Shown: positions 38,214 to 47,877, counted from the first letter of the stretch. The stretch is 64,000 nucleotides of DNA from Oscillospiraceae bacterium (GCA_015068705.1 SVJZ01000002.1:50594-114593), one strand, 5' to 3'. Notes: generated by a model not told the origin, from the letters alone. A program made the numbers and translations.

Positions 38214-39205
38214 TGTGTTCTCCTTCCCCCGCCGGTGCGGGTCTCTTTTGCGGTGTTTTTTCGTGTTTCATGCTTTTCATATGCACGGATGATGCGTTGT
38301 ACCAATTGATGGCGCACCACGTCCCGTTCACTGAGAAAACAAAACGCAATATCCTCAATATTTTTCAGGATGGTAATCACATCCCTCAAGCCCGACCGTT
38401 TCCCGTCCGGCAAGTCAACCTGGGTGATATCGCCGGTAACAATGGCACGGGAATTGAAGCCAATACGGGTCAGAAACATCTTCATCTGCTCGGGTGTGGT
38501 GTTTTGCGCCTCGTCCAAAATGATAAAGCTGTCATCCAGTGTTCTGCCGCGCATATACGCAAGCGGTGCAATCTCGATGCTCCCGCGCTCCACATGTTTC
38601 TGGTATGCCTCCATGCCAAACATATCATAGAGTGCATCATAGAGCGGACGAAGATAGGGGTCTACCTTGTTTTGCAAATCGCCCGGCAAAAAGCCCAGTT
38701 TTTCGCCTGCCTCCACCGCAGGTCGGGTAAGAATGATGCGCGAAACCTCTTTGTTTTTAAACGCCTTAACCGCCATTGCCACCGCAAGATAGGTTTTGCC
38801 GGTACCGGCAGGACCGATACCAAACGAAACAGTGTTTTTGACAATCGCCTCCACATACTGCTTTTGTCCCAGGGTTTTTGGCTTGATGGGACGCCCCTTT
38901 GCGGTAACACAGATACAATCACTGCCATAAAGCACCGTATCGTCGATGCCGTCCTTTGCCATAGAAATGGCATACATCACATTCTGGTCGGTCAGGGTTT
39001 CCCCTCGCTTTACAATCATGGATAGCGATTGCAACACATGCTCTGCCAGTGCCACATTTCTCTCCTCGCCGGTAACCCTTATGGTGCAATCCCGACTGAT
39101 GATATTGACCGCAAGCTCTTTCTGGATGATATTCACATTCGCGTCAAAGTCGCCAAACAGGGCAATTACCTGCTCCATACTGTCAAATTCCAACATCTTT
39201 TCCAA
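38210..39205 (-). CDS. phoH: PhoH-family ATPase
   Basis: Probable RNA helicase-like ATPase of 331 residues. An N-terminal KH-like region is followed by Walker A GIGPAGTGKTYLAVAMAVKA near residue 135 and Walker B SFIILDEAQNTTPEQMKMFL near residue 230. It lies between yqfD and ybeY, the standard order. Confidence 0.95.
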   Translation of the reverse strand: MEKMLEFDSMEQVIALFGDFDANVNIIQKELAVNIISRDCTIRVTGEERNVALAEHVLQSLSMIVKRGETLTDQNVMYAISMAKDGIDDTVLYGSDCICVTAKGRPIKPKTLGQKQYVEAIVKNTVSFGIGPAGTGKTYLAVAMAVKAFKNKEVSRIILTRPAVEAGEKLGFLPGDLQNKVDPYLRPLYDALYDMFGMEAYQKHVERGSIEIAPLAYMRGRTLDDSFIILDEAQNTTPEQMKMFLTRIGFNSRAIVTGDITQVDLPDGKRSGLRDVITILKNIEDIAFCFLSERDVVRHQLVQRIIRAYEKHETRKNTAKETRTGGGRRTQ

Positions 39206-39244
39206 TATATCTTCCTCCGTTTCAATCGGATGATTTTTCGTTTG

Positions 39245-40429
39245 TTATTGCCGGAGAACCGGCACCTGCCGCCCGATTTCCTCGGTGCACTCATATTCCA
39301 CCTTTACCTTAATATTGCCCGAATCGGTCAGAATATGACTATGGCTGCGGCTGACCACCTGCGTGTCGCCGTCAAACTCCGCCTCCACCTCGGCACACAG
39401 TTTTTCTTTTGCGGCAAATACTACCTCCTCCTCGGTAAGGGGAATCTCCACACGCTCGGTTTGGTGGTAGATATCCCGGTTTAAAGACAGGGGCAGATAG
39501 CGGTCAAACCCCAATGTTGCCCGATGCACTTTGGTTTCTTTTTCACAATACGCAAACGGTTGAGATTTGTCCAAATATAATTTTACCTCAAAACCAAAAA
39601 AATTGATAGTGTTTTTTGAAATTTTTTTACCTGTTTTTTGAAATTCCACCCGAACAGGCGGAAATTCACCCTCTTTTTCATACCAGGTGCGTGCCCGGAT
39701 GCTCCCCATGGAGTGCAAAAACCGCACCCCCTCATACTTGGAATCGGTCACCCCCGATACCAACAACTCCCCCTCCGACACCACATCCCCCACCGAAACC
39801 ATCTTTTCTCCCTCTGTTACCGCCACCTCGGTGAGCAAGCCGCCCCGTCTTGCCACAATATTGCACGGCTCACTCTTGTCCACCATTTCGGGAATGGGCT
39901 TTTTCTCACGCACCTCCACCGTCGCCTTGGTACCGTGAATATCCACCCAAAGCCAGGATAGCTCGCTCACATCCAGAAGCACGCGGTTTTGCAGTGCCAG
40001 CACATCCACCCCGAACCGAAGTCTCCCCTCGGAAAATCCGTGTGCCGCAAGACTCTCTGTAATGCGCGATGTGTCCACCGTTTCATTTCCGGTTACCTCA
40101 ATTACCCACACAAACGAGGTAAGATAGCAAAATAACACCATCGCAATCAGTGCTCCCACCAAAAACGCCTTTCGTTTTCTATGACGGGCGATAAAAATGG
40201 GCAGACCACTCTTTCGAAGGATGGTTACCCTCGAATGGGTTTTTCTTGCAATGGGACGGATTTGCCCAAATCCTCTTGCCGACATATTCAGCTCCACACT
40301 CTCTGCACCCCGGCGGGTCACATCCCACAGATAAATTCCCCGATGCATGCAGATATTAAGAAATCGTTCCACAAAAAAGCCTCTCACACGAATCCGCACA
40401 AATCCACGAAACCAGTGCAGTAGTTTCAT
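39245..40429 (-). CDS. yqfD: Sporulation protein YqfD
   Basis: Membrane protein of the mother cell in sporulation, 394 residues. A basic N-terminal domain (RIRVRGFFVERFLNICMHRG) precedes a transmembrane helix (FLVGALIAMVLFCYLTSFVW, about residues 88-108) and a large domain on the outer side (VTGNETVDTSRITESLAAHG). It follows yqfC by 25 bases. Its presence supports an endospore-forming host. Confidence 0.93.
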   Translation of the reverse strand: MKLLHWFRGFVRIRVRGFFVERFLNICMHRGIYLWDVTRRGAESVELNMSARGFGQIRPIARKTHSRVTILRKSGLPIFIARHRKRKAFLVGALIAMVLFCYLTSFVWVIEVTGNETVDTSRITESLAAHGFSEGRLRFGVDVLALQNRVLLDVSELSWLWVDIHGTKATVEVREKKPIPEMVDKSEPCNIVARRGGLLTEVAVTEGEKMVSVGDVVSEGELLVSGVTDSKYEGVRFLHSMGSIRARTWYEKEGEFPPVRVEFQKTGKKISKNTINFFGFEVKLYLDKSQPFAYCEKETKVHRATLGFDRYLPLSLNRDIYHQTERVEIPLTEEEVVFAAKEKLCAEVEAEFDGDTQVVSRSHSHILTDSGNIKVKVEYECTEEIGRQVPVLRQ

Positions 40430-40454
40430 CTCTGTTTCCCTCCCTTTCGGTTTG

Positions 40455-40727
40455 CTATTGCATAAAACTCACCGATGCAATCTCGCCACACAGATGCAGC
40501 TCTTCTGCCGTGATGGAGCAAATCATCAGGTTTGTCCCTGTGACAGAAAGCGGCATACAGGCAGTATTTATCCGCACCAGTTCATCGGTATATTCGATGA
40601 TTCCCTTATAATTTTCAATCCACAAATCGGTATTGGAATCCAATACCAGACGCGGCACATCCGCCACCAACTCCTGCGGAAGCTCCAACACAGAGCTGAT
40701 TTTCTCTTTGAGCTTTTTCTTTGCCAT
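40455..40727 (-). CDS. yqfC: Sporulation protein YqfC
   Basis: YabP/YqfC-family protein of 90 residues, starting MAKKKLKEKISSVLELPQEL. The family is expressed in the mother cell under sigma-E in Bacillus. It precedes yqfD, as elsewhere. A GGAGGG lies nine bases before the start, and a sigma-E-like promoter candidate lies upstream. Confidence 0.92.
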   Translation of the reverse strand: MAKKKLKEKISSVLELPQELVADVPRLVLDSNTDLWIENYKGIIEYTDELVRINTACMPLSVTGTNLMICSITAEELHLCGEIASVSFMQ

Positions 40728-40770
40728 GCCATTTTACCCTCCGTGCAACATACAGTGTGATTATATGGTA

Positions 40771-40800
40771 ATTTTATGAGTGTGGGCACAGTTTTATGAA
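40771..40800 (-). promoter_or_regulatory. Candidate sigma-E-type promoter of yqfCD
   Basis: Minus strand TTCATAAA, 14 bases, CATAAAAT. This agrees well with the sigma-E consensus of Bacillus (GTCATATT, about 14, CATACAAT). Given the sporulation role of yqfCD this is plausible, but short A/T-rich motifs occur by chance. Confidence 0.45.
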
Positions 40801-40858
40801 TAATGGCAAACGGCACAAATATATATTAGTATGCCTTTTTAGAAAAGGGGGTAACTCC

Positions 40859-41977
40859 ATGCGTAACCGTATGGCACATGTTCTGAAAACTTTGGTCTTG
40901 CTATCTGCAATCATTGCGCTTGCCTTTTCGTCCAGCGGAGTAACCCGGGCAGCACAGGATGCATTAAACACCTGCCTTACCGTGCTTTTGCCCACACTGT
41001 TTCCCTTTTTTGTGCTCACACGCCTTTTGGTTGGCTCGGGAGGGGTACAATTATTGGGTCGGATGTGCAACTGTATCATGCGCCCCCTCTTCGGGATACG
41101 GGGAGAGGGTGCGGCGGCATTTGTGATGGGGTTGCTCAGCGGTTATCCGGTGGGGGCAAAAACTGCAGCCGATTTATATCGGCAAGGTCTGGTGAGCCGG
41201 ACTGAAGCACAAAATCTGCTCGGCTTCTGCAATAATTGTGGTCCGTTATTCGTCATTGGCGCAGTGGGGTCAGGAATGCTCGGCGACCGCCGGATTGGAT
41301 TTTATCTGCTTGCAGTTCACATCGCCGCTGCAATTACTGTGGGGATGCTTTCGCGCATCTTTATCCAGAATCTAACCATTACCACACCAAAATCCAACCA
41401 AAAAGCAACCAAAACCGACCTCTTTACCCAGGCGGTGGAGAGTAGTGTGCAAGCGGTGCTAACGGTATTTGGATATGTGATTTTCTTTGCGGTTTTGATG
41501 GGATTGCTTTCCCAATACGGCATACTTTCCCTTGCAGGCAGGCTGCTTTCGCCCTTAAATCTCCCGGAATCACTGACAAGCGCACTCCTTTACGGATTTT
41601 TCGAATTGATGGGCGGCATTCAAAAAACGACAGAAAGCCTGAATGTCTCTCTGCCGTTTCAGCTTGTTTTTATTTCATTTTTTCTCGGTTGGGCAGGCTG
41701 GTCGGTGCATTTGCAGGCAAAAGGATTTATTTCCGGATGTGGTCTCTCCTTTCGCCGTTATGTCGCCGCAAAGCTTACACACGGCGGTATTGCGGCAGTA
41801 TATACCGCATTCACCTGCCATTTTGTCACCCCATCCGTTTCGGCTCCCGTGTCGGTTCCTGCCCTTTCTACCGGCAGTTGCTCTCCTATGCTTTCGGGGT
41901 TTATGCTTCTTTCGGTTATTATTTTGGCTATGTATCTCATCCGTTCACGCGGTTCAGCCACCAGATCGTGGTGGTGA
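40859..41977 (+). CDS. ylbJ: Sporulation integral membrane protein YlbJ
   Basis: About 372 residues with 8-9 membrane segments and the family motifs LPTLFPFFVLTRLL, GLLSGYPVGAKTAADLY, LGFCNNCGPLFVIGAVG and YGFFELMGGI. YlbJ is needed for spore cortex formation in Bacillus, probably as a transporter. The start at 40859 has AAAGGGGG nine bases upstream; the frame is open 21 codons earlier. It is divergent from yqfC and overlaps the convergent tspO gene by 41 bases. Confidence 0.9.
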   Translation: MRNRMAHVLKTLVLLSAIIALAFSSSGVTRAAQDALNTCLTVLLPTLFPFFVLTRLLVGSGGVQLLGRMCNCIMRPLFGIRGEGAAAFVMGLLSGYPVGAKTAADLYRQGLVSRTEAQNLLGFCNNCGPLFVIGAVGSGMLGDRRIGFYLLAVHIAAAITVGMLSRIFIQNLTITTPKSNQKATKTDLFTQAVESSVQAVLTVFGYVIFFAVLMGLLSQYGILSLAGRLLSPLNLPESLTSALLYGFFELMGGIQKTTESLNVSLPFQLVFISFFLGWAGWSVHLQAKGFISGCGLSFRRYVAAKLTHGGIAAVYTAFTCHFVTPSVSAPVSVPALSTGSCSPMLSGFMLLSVIILAMYLIRSRGSATRSWW

Positions 41978-42437
41978 GCACGGTTGCGAATGCCACCCAG
42001 GCAGTAAACGGTACAAACAATATCCCCGCCGCACGGTTGATATTCCAGAATTTTATGGTGGTGATGATTGCCGCAATCAATATGAGAATCACCCAGATTA
42101 CCGCCAACCCATACAGCCCCCAGCGAAAGAAGATGGGCGACCAGAAAAAGGTGAGCAGCAGGGTTACCCCATAATAAAACAATGCTTCACGCACACCGGG
42201 TTTTTCTCTGCCGTTTCGCCCCACAAGGTATGCCGCAATGCCAATGAGAATAAACAAGACCGTCCACACCACCGGAAACACCCACTGCGGTGGTGAGAAG
42301 GACGGTTTTTGGAGTGCCTGATAGGCTGCCGACGGGTCACCTGTTACTGCTGCAGACAACAAGCCTGTGCCAATACTGATGAGCAAACTTACCAACAGAA
42401 ATTTAAATTGCTTTACATTGATTGCACGAATCATCAT
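41937..42437 (-). CDS. tspO: TspO/MBR family tryptophan-rich sensory protein
   Basis: Five-helix membrane protein of 166 residues binding tetrapyrroles or related ligands. The signature KPSFSPPQWVFPVVWTVLF lies near residue 44, and the later NINRAAGILFVPFTAWVAFA and WWLNR fit the family. Its 3' end lies inside the 3' end of ylbJ on the other strand. Its precise role in this organism is unknown. Confidence 0.93.
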   Translation of the reverse strand: MMIRAINVKQFKFLLVSLLISIGTGLLSAAVTGDPSAAYQALQKPSFSPPQWVFPVVWTVLFILIGIAAYLVGRNGREKPGVREALFYYGVTLLLTFFWSPIFFRWGLYGLAVIWVILILIAAIITTIKFWNINRAAGILFVPFTAWVAFATVLTTTIWWLNRVNG

Positions 42438-42515
42438 TCATTGCCCCTTTTTTGAATAGATTGATATTATCCATTCTATGGGACAAAGCATGGATTTATT
42501 CCGTAAAACGATACA

Positions 42516-42549
42516 AAAAGGTCGTGGTTTTGGAAACCACGACCTTTTA
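42516..42549 (-). terminator. Terminator of the G5/3D protein gene
   Basis: Perfect stem AAAGGTCGTGGTTT/AAACCACGACCTTT with a three-base loop and a T-rich exit on the minus strand, just after the stop at 42552. Confidence 0.9.
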
Positions 42550-42551
42550 TG

Positions 42552-43586
42552 CTACTCTAAAATATACACTTTTGCCTGACGGCGTCCAAACTGTAATGCC
42601 TCGCGACGGGTATTGTAAAACAGGTCAATGCGGTTTCCCTTGATGGCACCGCCGGTATCCTCTGCCGTACAAAAACCGTAACTCCAGCTTCCGTCTACTG
42701 CCTCTACATACAGTTTGCTGCCAAGAGGGATCACCCTGGGATCAACTGCAATGGCACCAACCCGTGCGCGGGTACCCATTGCCGTTAAACCATAGTATCT
42801 GCTTCCGGGACTTTGGTGCGAAGGGTCATACGCCGTTGCCGAACAGGTAATAACATCCTTGTAGGCAATCATATCGCCACTTGCCGTTACATAGGCATTA
42901 TCGGTGCCGCGCTCGATGATTTTTGCAATCGGCTCACGCACGCGCTCTTCCTTGACTACAATATGATCCTGCTCCACACCATCGCAGTACATAATCTGCG
43001 TACCGCGCACCATAACGCCATCTTCGCCCTCCTGCAACACATTTTCGGTGCCAAAGGGGAGTTGATCGTTGTCGCGATACTCAACTTCATAGGGTAGTAC
43101 CACATTTTCTTCGTAATAACCCAGTGTAACCCGTGTGACCAGAAGATTCATACCCTCTTCCACACGGTCTTCCAACCGACAGGAGAGCATATCGTGTTCA
43201 TTTAAAAATATGCCGTTTTCTTCCAGTGCTTCCTTTGCCCTCATAGCGGTTGTGATTACCGAGCGGATTTTCCCCTTATCGGTAATGGTAATGCGCACCC
43301 CACGGGAAACGGTAATGGTGGTTTCCTCGCTAAGCAGTTGGTCTGCCGCAGGCTCTACCTTATCCAGTTCGCCAAGAAGAATATTGTTGTCTTTGAGCAC
43401 CTCACCCACCGTGCTACGGGCAGTAAAGAATTCTCTCTTAATTCCATCGCAATAAAGGGTAATGCCCTTGATGGACGCCGCATAAACGGTTGCAACCGAG
43501 ATCATCATCACGATTGCAGTAAGCAATGCCGTTGTTCTGCGTGTCCCTCTCCGGACGCTCCACTTCTCTTTTTGATTTTTCTGCAT
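42552..43586 (-). CDS. YabE-like cell-wall protein with DUF348, G5 and 3D domains
   Basis: Secreted cell-wall protein of 344 residues. An N-terminal membrane anchor or signal (TTALLTAIVMMISVATVYA) is followed by two DUF348 repeats (ITLYCDGIKREFFTARSTVG and ITITDKGKIRSVITTAMRAK), a G5 domain (about residues 170-245), and a C-terminal 3D domain with its three Asp residues in AYDPSH, AVDPRVIPLG and AEDTGGAIKGNRIDLFY. The 3D domain is the lytic transglycosylase-like module of Rpf/YabE proteins, suggesting a role in spore or stationary-phase wall remodelling. The start at 43586 follows AAGGAGG. Confidence 0.9.
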   Translation of the reverse strand: MQKNQKEKWSVRRGTRRTTALLTAIVMMISVATVYAASIKGITLYCDGIKREFFTARSTVGEVLKDNNILLGELDKVEPAADQLLSEETTITVSRGVRITITDKGKIRSVITTAMRAKEALEENGIFLNEHDMLSCRLEDRVEEGMNLLVTRVTLGYYEENVVLPYEVEYRDNDQLPFGTENVLQEGEDGVMVRGTQIMYCDGVEQDHIVVKEERVREPIAKIIERGTDNAYVTASGDMIAYKDVITCSATAYDPSHQSPGSRYYGLTAMGTRARVGAIAVDPRVIPLGSKLYVEAVDGSWSYGFCTAEDTGGAIKGNRIDLFYNTRREALQFGRRQAKVYILE

Positions 43587-43934
43587 AAAATCCTCCTTTT
43601 GAATCGCAAGCGATGCATCATTCGGTTTTGTCATTGTAAGCGAAAGTTTTTGGTTTGTCAAATTTGTTTCCATTTTTTGGAAAAAAACCATGTGCATTTT
43701 GACCAACTTTTTCCATATTTTTTACCATTTTAAGTAAATTATGGAAGCTCTTCCTTTTTTTCTCAAAACAGTCGCAAAATCAGCTATCATCAGTATATGA
43801 AGATTTGTCCCAGATATTACAAAAATGTTACAACTTAAAAAGTTTTGTGCATTTATAACAAATTTTAAAATGCACTTTCGCGGTTGCGCGCCATTGCAAA
43901 CGTGATTTTGCACATATTCTGTCCTTTTTTGCGC
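43587..43934. other. Intergenic region without recognised gene
   Basis: This A/T-rich gap of about 350 bases lies upstream of the YabE-like gene and downstream of the ABC permease. I see short palindromic bits (ACTTaaaAAGT near 43835) but no convincing ORF, RNA or clear promoter. Confidence 0.6.
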
Positions 43935-43969
43935 AAAAAATGCGGTGCAACCAACCGATTACACCGCAC
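43935..43969 (-). terminator. Terminator of the sugar ABC transporter operon
   Basis: Stem TGCGGTG/CACCGCA with a 15-base loop followed by TTTTTT on the minus strand, 13 bases after the permease stop. Confidence 0.85.
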
Positions 43970-43981
43970 AAAAGCGAAAAA

Positions 43982-45034
43982 CTATTTCTTCATAATATAT
44001 TTACGGATATCAAATCCCACCGCCACCACAATGATCAAACCCTTGATTACAAACTGCCACTGAGGGTCTACCCCGATAAAGGTCAGACCATAGGTAATGA
44101 TGGTTAAAAGCAGTGCGCCAATGACAATGCCCGACACCTTGCCCACACCGCCGGTGGTGGACACACCACCCACCACACACGCCGCAATGGCGTCCAATTC
44201 ATAGCCGTCACCATAGTTGTTGGTTGCGCCGCCTGTTCTCGCCGCTTCTAAAATTCCGCCAAGACCGTACATGGATGCGGCAATCACATACACCAAAATA
44301 AGGGTAAGCATCACATTGATACCCGAGACCAGCGCCGCCTCTTTGTTCCCCCCCACCGCATAGATGTTTTTGCCAAGTACTGTGCGGTTGAGCAGGACCC
44401 ATATGCCCACAATAGCGACCAGTGCGAAAATAACCACAATGGGAATACCCAGTATGTCCCCTGTACCCAGCGTGGTAAAATCACTGCGCAGGCCGCCAAT
44501 CGGTTGGGAACGGTTTGGTTCCATATTAAAATAAAGGGAATTGATTCCGTATACGATAATCATGGTACCCAATGTGGCGATAAACGGCGGAATATGAAAT
44601 CTTGACACCAGTATACCGTTAAGCGCCCCAAATATAACCACCGCAAGTATCGCAAGCAAAATGGGCAATATCACCGGAAGTGCAGGAAGATTTGGAAAAA
44701 AGCGGGCAGAGTATCCGGGATTTTGCAGCATGGATGCCGCAATCACCGCCGCAAACCCCACCATCCTACCTGCCGACAAATCCACACCGCCGGTAAGCAA
44801 AACCAGTGAAATTCCCAGTGCAATAATGATTTTGGTGGAGCTTTGCACCAGGATGCTCAATAATGAGTTACCCGAAATAAAATTAGGATCGCGGATGGTG
44901 ATCACCGCCATCATGATAATCAGCGCAATCAAGAGTGCCTTATCCTTGACAAACTCTATCATGCCGTGCTTAGTAAACAACCGGCGAAAATATGCTATTG
45001 CCTTGCTAGGCGGTTGTTGTGTTTTGTCTGACAT
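43982..45034 (-). CDS. mglC: Galactose/methyl-galactoside ABC transporter permease (MglC-like)
   Basis: Inner-membrane permease of a sugar ABC importer, 350 residues with 9-10 hydrophobic segments. Family signatures include GGVDLSAGRMVGFAAVIAAS and the cytoplasmic loop DAIAACVVGGVSTTGGVG. It is the last gene of the mglB-mglA-mglC order. Assignment to galactosides rests on the binding protein. Confidence 0.88.
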   Translation of the reverse strand: MSDKTQQPPSKAIAYFRRLFTKHGMIEFVKDKALLIALIIMMAVITIRDPNFISGNSLLSILVQSSTKIIIALGISLVLLTGGVDLSAGRMVGFAAVIAASMLQNPGYSARFFPNLPALPVILPILLAILAVVIFGALNGILVSRFHIPPFIATLGTMIIVYGINSLYFNMEPNRSQPIGGLRSDFTTLGTGDILGIPIVVIFALVAIVGIWVLLNRTVLGKNIYAVGGNKEAALVSGINVMLTLILVYVIAASMYGLGGILEAARTGGATNNYGDGYELDAIAACVVGGVSTTGGVGKVSGIVIGALLLTIITYGLTFIGVDPQWQFVIKGLIIVVAVGFDIRKYIMKK

Positions 45035-45095
45035 GGTTTTGTCTCCTTCCTTTTCTCCCGACCTTAAAAGAGCAGATTTCTTCCTTTATATAGCA

Positions 45096-46601
45096 TTACA
45101 CCATAAATTTTGTGGCAAGCGTCATAACCTGCTCCTGGGTAGCACTCTCGGCATCAATTATTCCTGCTACCTTTCCCTCGCACATCACCAGAATCCGGTC
45201 ACTCATTCCCAACAGTTCGGGCATCTCGGAGGTAATCATAATTACACTCTTTCCTGCGGCGGCGAGCTGATTCATTAGCAAATAAATTTCATATTTTGCA
45301 CCCACGTCAATACCACGGGTCGGCTCATCCAAAATCAAAATATCCGGTTCGGTAAGCAACCAGCGGGCAATGAGCACCTTTTGTTGATTACCGCCCGAAA
45401 GATAACGGATGAGGGTGTTCTGCCCGGGCGTTTTCACATTCATGGAGCGGATATTTTCATCCACCACCTGCCGGATTTTTCCATTGTTGACAAATACTCT
45501 CCCATGGGCAAATGCCGGTCTGTTTGCAAGCACGGTGTTTTCTGCCACCGAAAGCACCGGTACAATGCCGCTGACCCGTCTTTCTTCGGTGAGCAGAGCC
45601 AATCCGTGTTTTTTTGCGCAAATCGGGTCTTTGATAGGATAGGGTTTTCCCTTGATGGTTACCTTGCCGCTTTTTACCCCACGCAGACCAAACAGTGCCT
45701 CCATCACCTCGGTACGGCGTGCACCGACCAGACCGCCCACACCCAGAATTTCTCCTGCTCGCACCTCAAAGGATACATCCTGAAAGGAATGCTCCAGTGC
45801 AGAGGTAAGCCCCTCCACACGCATGAGAACCTCTCCAATTCTTCTGTTTCGTTCGGGAAAGCGGTTTTCAATCTGTCTGCCTACCATTTTGGAAATGATG
45901 GCATCGGTGGTCAGCTCCCTTGCCTCCCATGTGCCCACATATTTTCCATCGCGCATGATGGTAACATCATCACTGATACGCAAAATTTCCTCCATCTTGT
46001 GGGAAATATAGATGATGGCAACCCCCTGATCACGCAGACGATTGATGATACGAAAGAGAATCTCCACCTCACGGTCGGTTAAGGAGCTGGTCGGCTCGTC
46101 CATGATGATAATTTTACTGTTGTAGGAAACGGCACGGGCAATTTCTATCAATTGTATGGTGGATACGGTAAGATTGTTTACCATTTCCCTCGGGTCAACC
46201 TGAATATCCAGTGACTCAAACAGTGCCAGTGTATCCTCGTACATACGGCGATGGTCCACAAAACCAAGGCGATTTGGAAACCTGCCCAACCAGATATTTT
46301 CCATGACATTGCGGTGTCCCACCGGATGCAATTCCTGATGAATCATGGAAATCCCGGCATCCAACGCCTGACGGGAGGAGGTAAAATGCAAGCTCTCCCC
46401 GTTTAAACGAATATCACCGCCATCTCTGTGATAGATACCAAACAGACATTTCATGAGGGTGGATTTACCTGCACCGTTTTCCCCCATGAGCGCATGCACC
46501 GTACCGGCACGCACGCCAAAGCTGATACCATCCAGTGCCTTTACTCCCGGAAACTCCTTTACCACGCCGTCAAATTCCAGCAGCACCGTATCCTTTTTCA
46601 T
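45096..46601 (-). CDS. mglA: Sugar ABC transporter ATP-binding protein (MglA-like)
   Basis: Energises the importer. The 501-residue protein has two ABC domains. The first has Walker A GENGAGKSTLMK near residue 40 and HQELHPVGHRNVMENIWLGR; its signature is NNLTVSTIQLIEIARAVS. The second has the degenerate Walker A GLVGARRTEVMEALFG usual in this family and signature LSGGNQQKVLIARWL. The start at 46601 has AAGGGG upstream. It follows mglB by 57 bases. Confidence 0.93.
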   Translation of the reverse strand: MKKDTVLLEFDGVVKEFPGVKALDGISFGVRAGTVHALMGENGAGKSTLMKCLFGIYHRDGGDIRLNGESLHFTSSRQALDAGISMIHQELHPVGHRNVMENIWLGRFPNRLGFVDHRRMYEDTLALFESLDIQVDPREMVNNLTVSTIQLIEIARAVSYNSKIIIMDEPTSSLTDREVEILFRIINRLRDQGVAIIYISHKMEEILRISDDVTIMRDGKYVGTWEARELTTDAIISKMVGRQIENRFPERNRRIGEVLMRVEGLTSALEHSFQDVSFEVRAGEILGVGGLVGARRTEVMEALFGLRGVKSGKVTIKGKPYPIKDPICAKKHGLALLTEERRVSGIVPVLSVAENTVLANRPAFAHGRVFVNNGKIRQVVDENIRSMNVKTPGQNTLIRYLSGGNQQKVLIARWLLTEPDILILDEPTRGIDVGAKYEIYLLMNQLAAAGKSVIMITSEMPELLGMSDRILVMCEGKVAGIIDAESATQEQVMTLATKFMV

Positions 46602-46658
46602 CCCTGCGTACCCCTTTCCAAAGGTGCACCATACACGGTGCATACGTTGTTTTGTCTG

Positions 46659-47687
46659 TTATTGCAGACTGTCCACATTTTCCCTGGTAACTTCCTTATA
46701 ATCAATCCAAACATATCTGCCGTCGGTTACTTGGTATTCAAAATTATCTGCACCGGGCGTTTCACCCTTTGCCAGAATTGCCGCAAGCTCATATGCCGCC
46801 TTGCCCTGGTTGATTGCATCATTATATGCGGTACCATACATGGTACCGTTTTTAATTGCCTCTTTTCCCGCGCCGGTTGCGTCCACACCCACCACCGGAA
46901 CATACTTGCTCTTGTCATCACCGAAAAAACCTGCCGCTTTGAGTGCCTCGATGGCACCCAATGCCATATCGTCATTGTTTGCGAACACCACATCTACATC
47001 CTTGGCATTGGTGCCGGCATTTAAAATGGTTTCCAGCACACTCTGTCCTTCGTTGCGGTTCCAGTTTGCAGTCTGTTCGGCAAGCTTGCTCACCCTCACC
47101 CCTTCTTGTGTCAAAGTTTTAATGGCATACTCGGTACGAAGGGTTGCATCCTGATGCCCGATTTCACCTGTGAGCATCACATAATCCAGCAAGCCATTGC
47201 CGTTTCGGTCACCGCCGCTCGCCTTATTTTTCTCCCACCATGCAGCAATCATTTTTCCCTGAATTTCTCCCGATTGCTCCGCCTTAGCTCCCACATAATA
47301 TACCTTATCCCACTTTTTCATATCCTCAGCAAGCGGTTCGCGGTTGACAAAGACTACCGGCGTATTGGCATTTTTACATTTGTCAATGAGCGTACCTGCC
47401 GCCGTGCGATCCACCGGATTGATGGCAAGTGCCGGATATTTTTTGGTTAAGAATAAATCTACCTTATCATTTTGCACCGTCTGCTTATTTTCACTGTCTA
47501 CAATATCTACTTTGTATTCGCCATCTACGGCGCTCTTTTGAATCTGGTTGCGTACCCCCGTCATAAAGCTATCATCATATTTGTAGATAGCAACTCCAAT
47601 GGTGGATTCGCTTGCGGTGTCACCGCTGCATCCGGCAAGCATGCTCAGTGCACACACTGCCGCAGTTAATCCAATCATGCGTTTCAT
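46659..47687 (-). CDS. mglB: Galactose/glucose-binding lipoprotein (MglB-like)
   Basis: Extracellular sugar-binding lipoprotein of 342 residues with a lipobox LAGC at residues 17-20. The periplasmic-binding fold type I runs from IGVAIYKYDDSFM. DRNGNGLLDYVMLTGEIGHQ near residue 165 resembles the calcium-binding loop of MglB, and PVVFVNREP, ANNDDMALGAIEAL and VVGVDATG carry sugar-contact positions. It is the first gene of the operon. Confidence 0.92.
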   Translation of the reverse strand: MKRMIGLTAAVCALSMLAGCSGDTASESTIGVAIYKYDDSFMTGVRNQIQKSAVDGEYKVDIVDSENKQTVQNDKVDLFLTKKYPALAINPVDRTAAGTLIDKCKNANTPVVFVNREPLAEDMKKWDKVYYVGAKAEQSGEIQGKMIAAWWEKNKASGGDRNGNGLLDYVMLTGEIGHQDATLRTEYAIKTLTQEGVRVSKLAEQTANWNRNEGQSVLETILNAGTNAKDVDVVFANNDDMALGAIEALKAAGFFGDDKSKYVPVVGVDATGAGKEAIKNGTMYGTAYNDAINQGKAAYELAAILAKGETPGADNFEYQVTDGRYVWIDYKEVTRENVDSLQ

Positions 47688-47762
47688 GATTATCCTCCTT
47701 TTTGGTTCTTTTGTTCCACCTCATTGTTTGCAAAATTACTTTTTTCTATGCGGTTAAATGAA

Positions 47763-47791
47763 ATTTTATTTTGAACAAGCAAATCATACAA
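47763..47791 (-). promoter_or_regulatory. Promoter of the mgl-like operon
   Basis: TTGTAT, 17 bases, TAAAAT on the minus strand, about 75 bases before the binding-protein start. Confidence 0.55.
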
Positions 47792-47806
47792 ATTTTTCCG
47801 GAATTG

Positions 47807-47835
47807 TTGAAATGACCCGAATTTTCTGTTATACT
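47807..47835 (+). promoter_or_regulatory. Promoter of the CpXC-pfp operon
   Basis: TTGAAA, 17 bases, TATACT on the plus strand, about 42 bases before the CpXC gene start. Divergent from the mgl promoter. Confidence 0.75.
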
Positions 47836-47877
47836 TGATATATACAAAACTTTATTTTCGTCAAAAGGAGCCGACCC

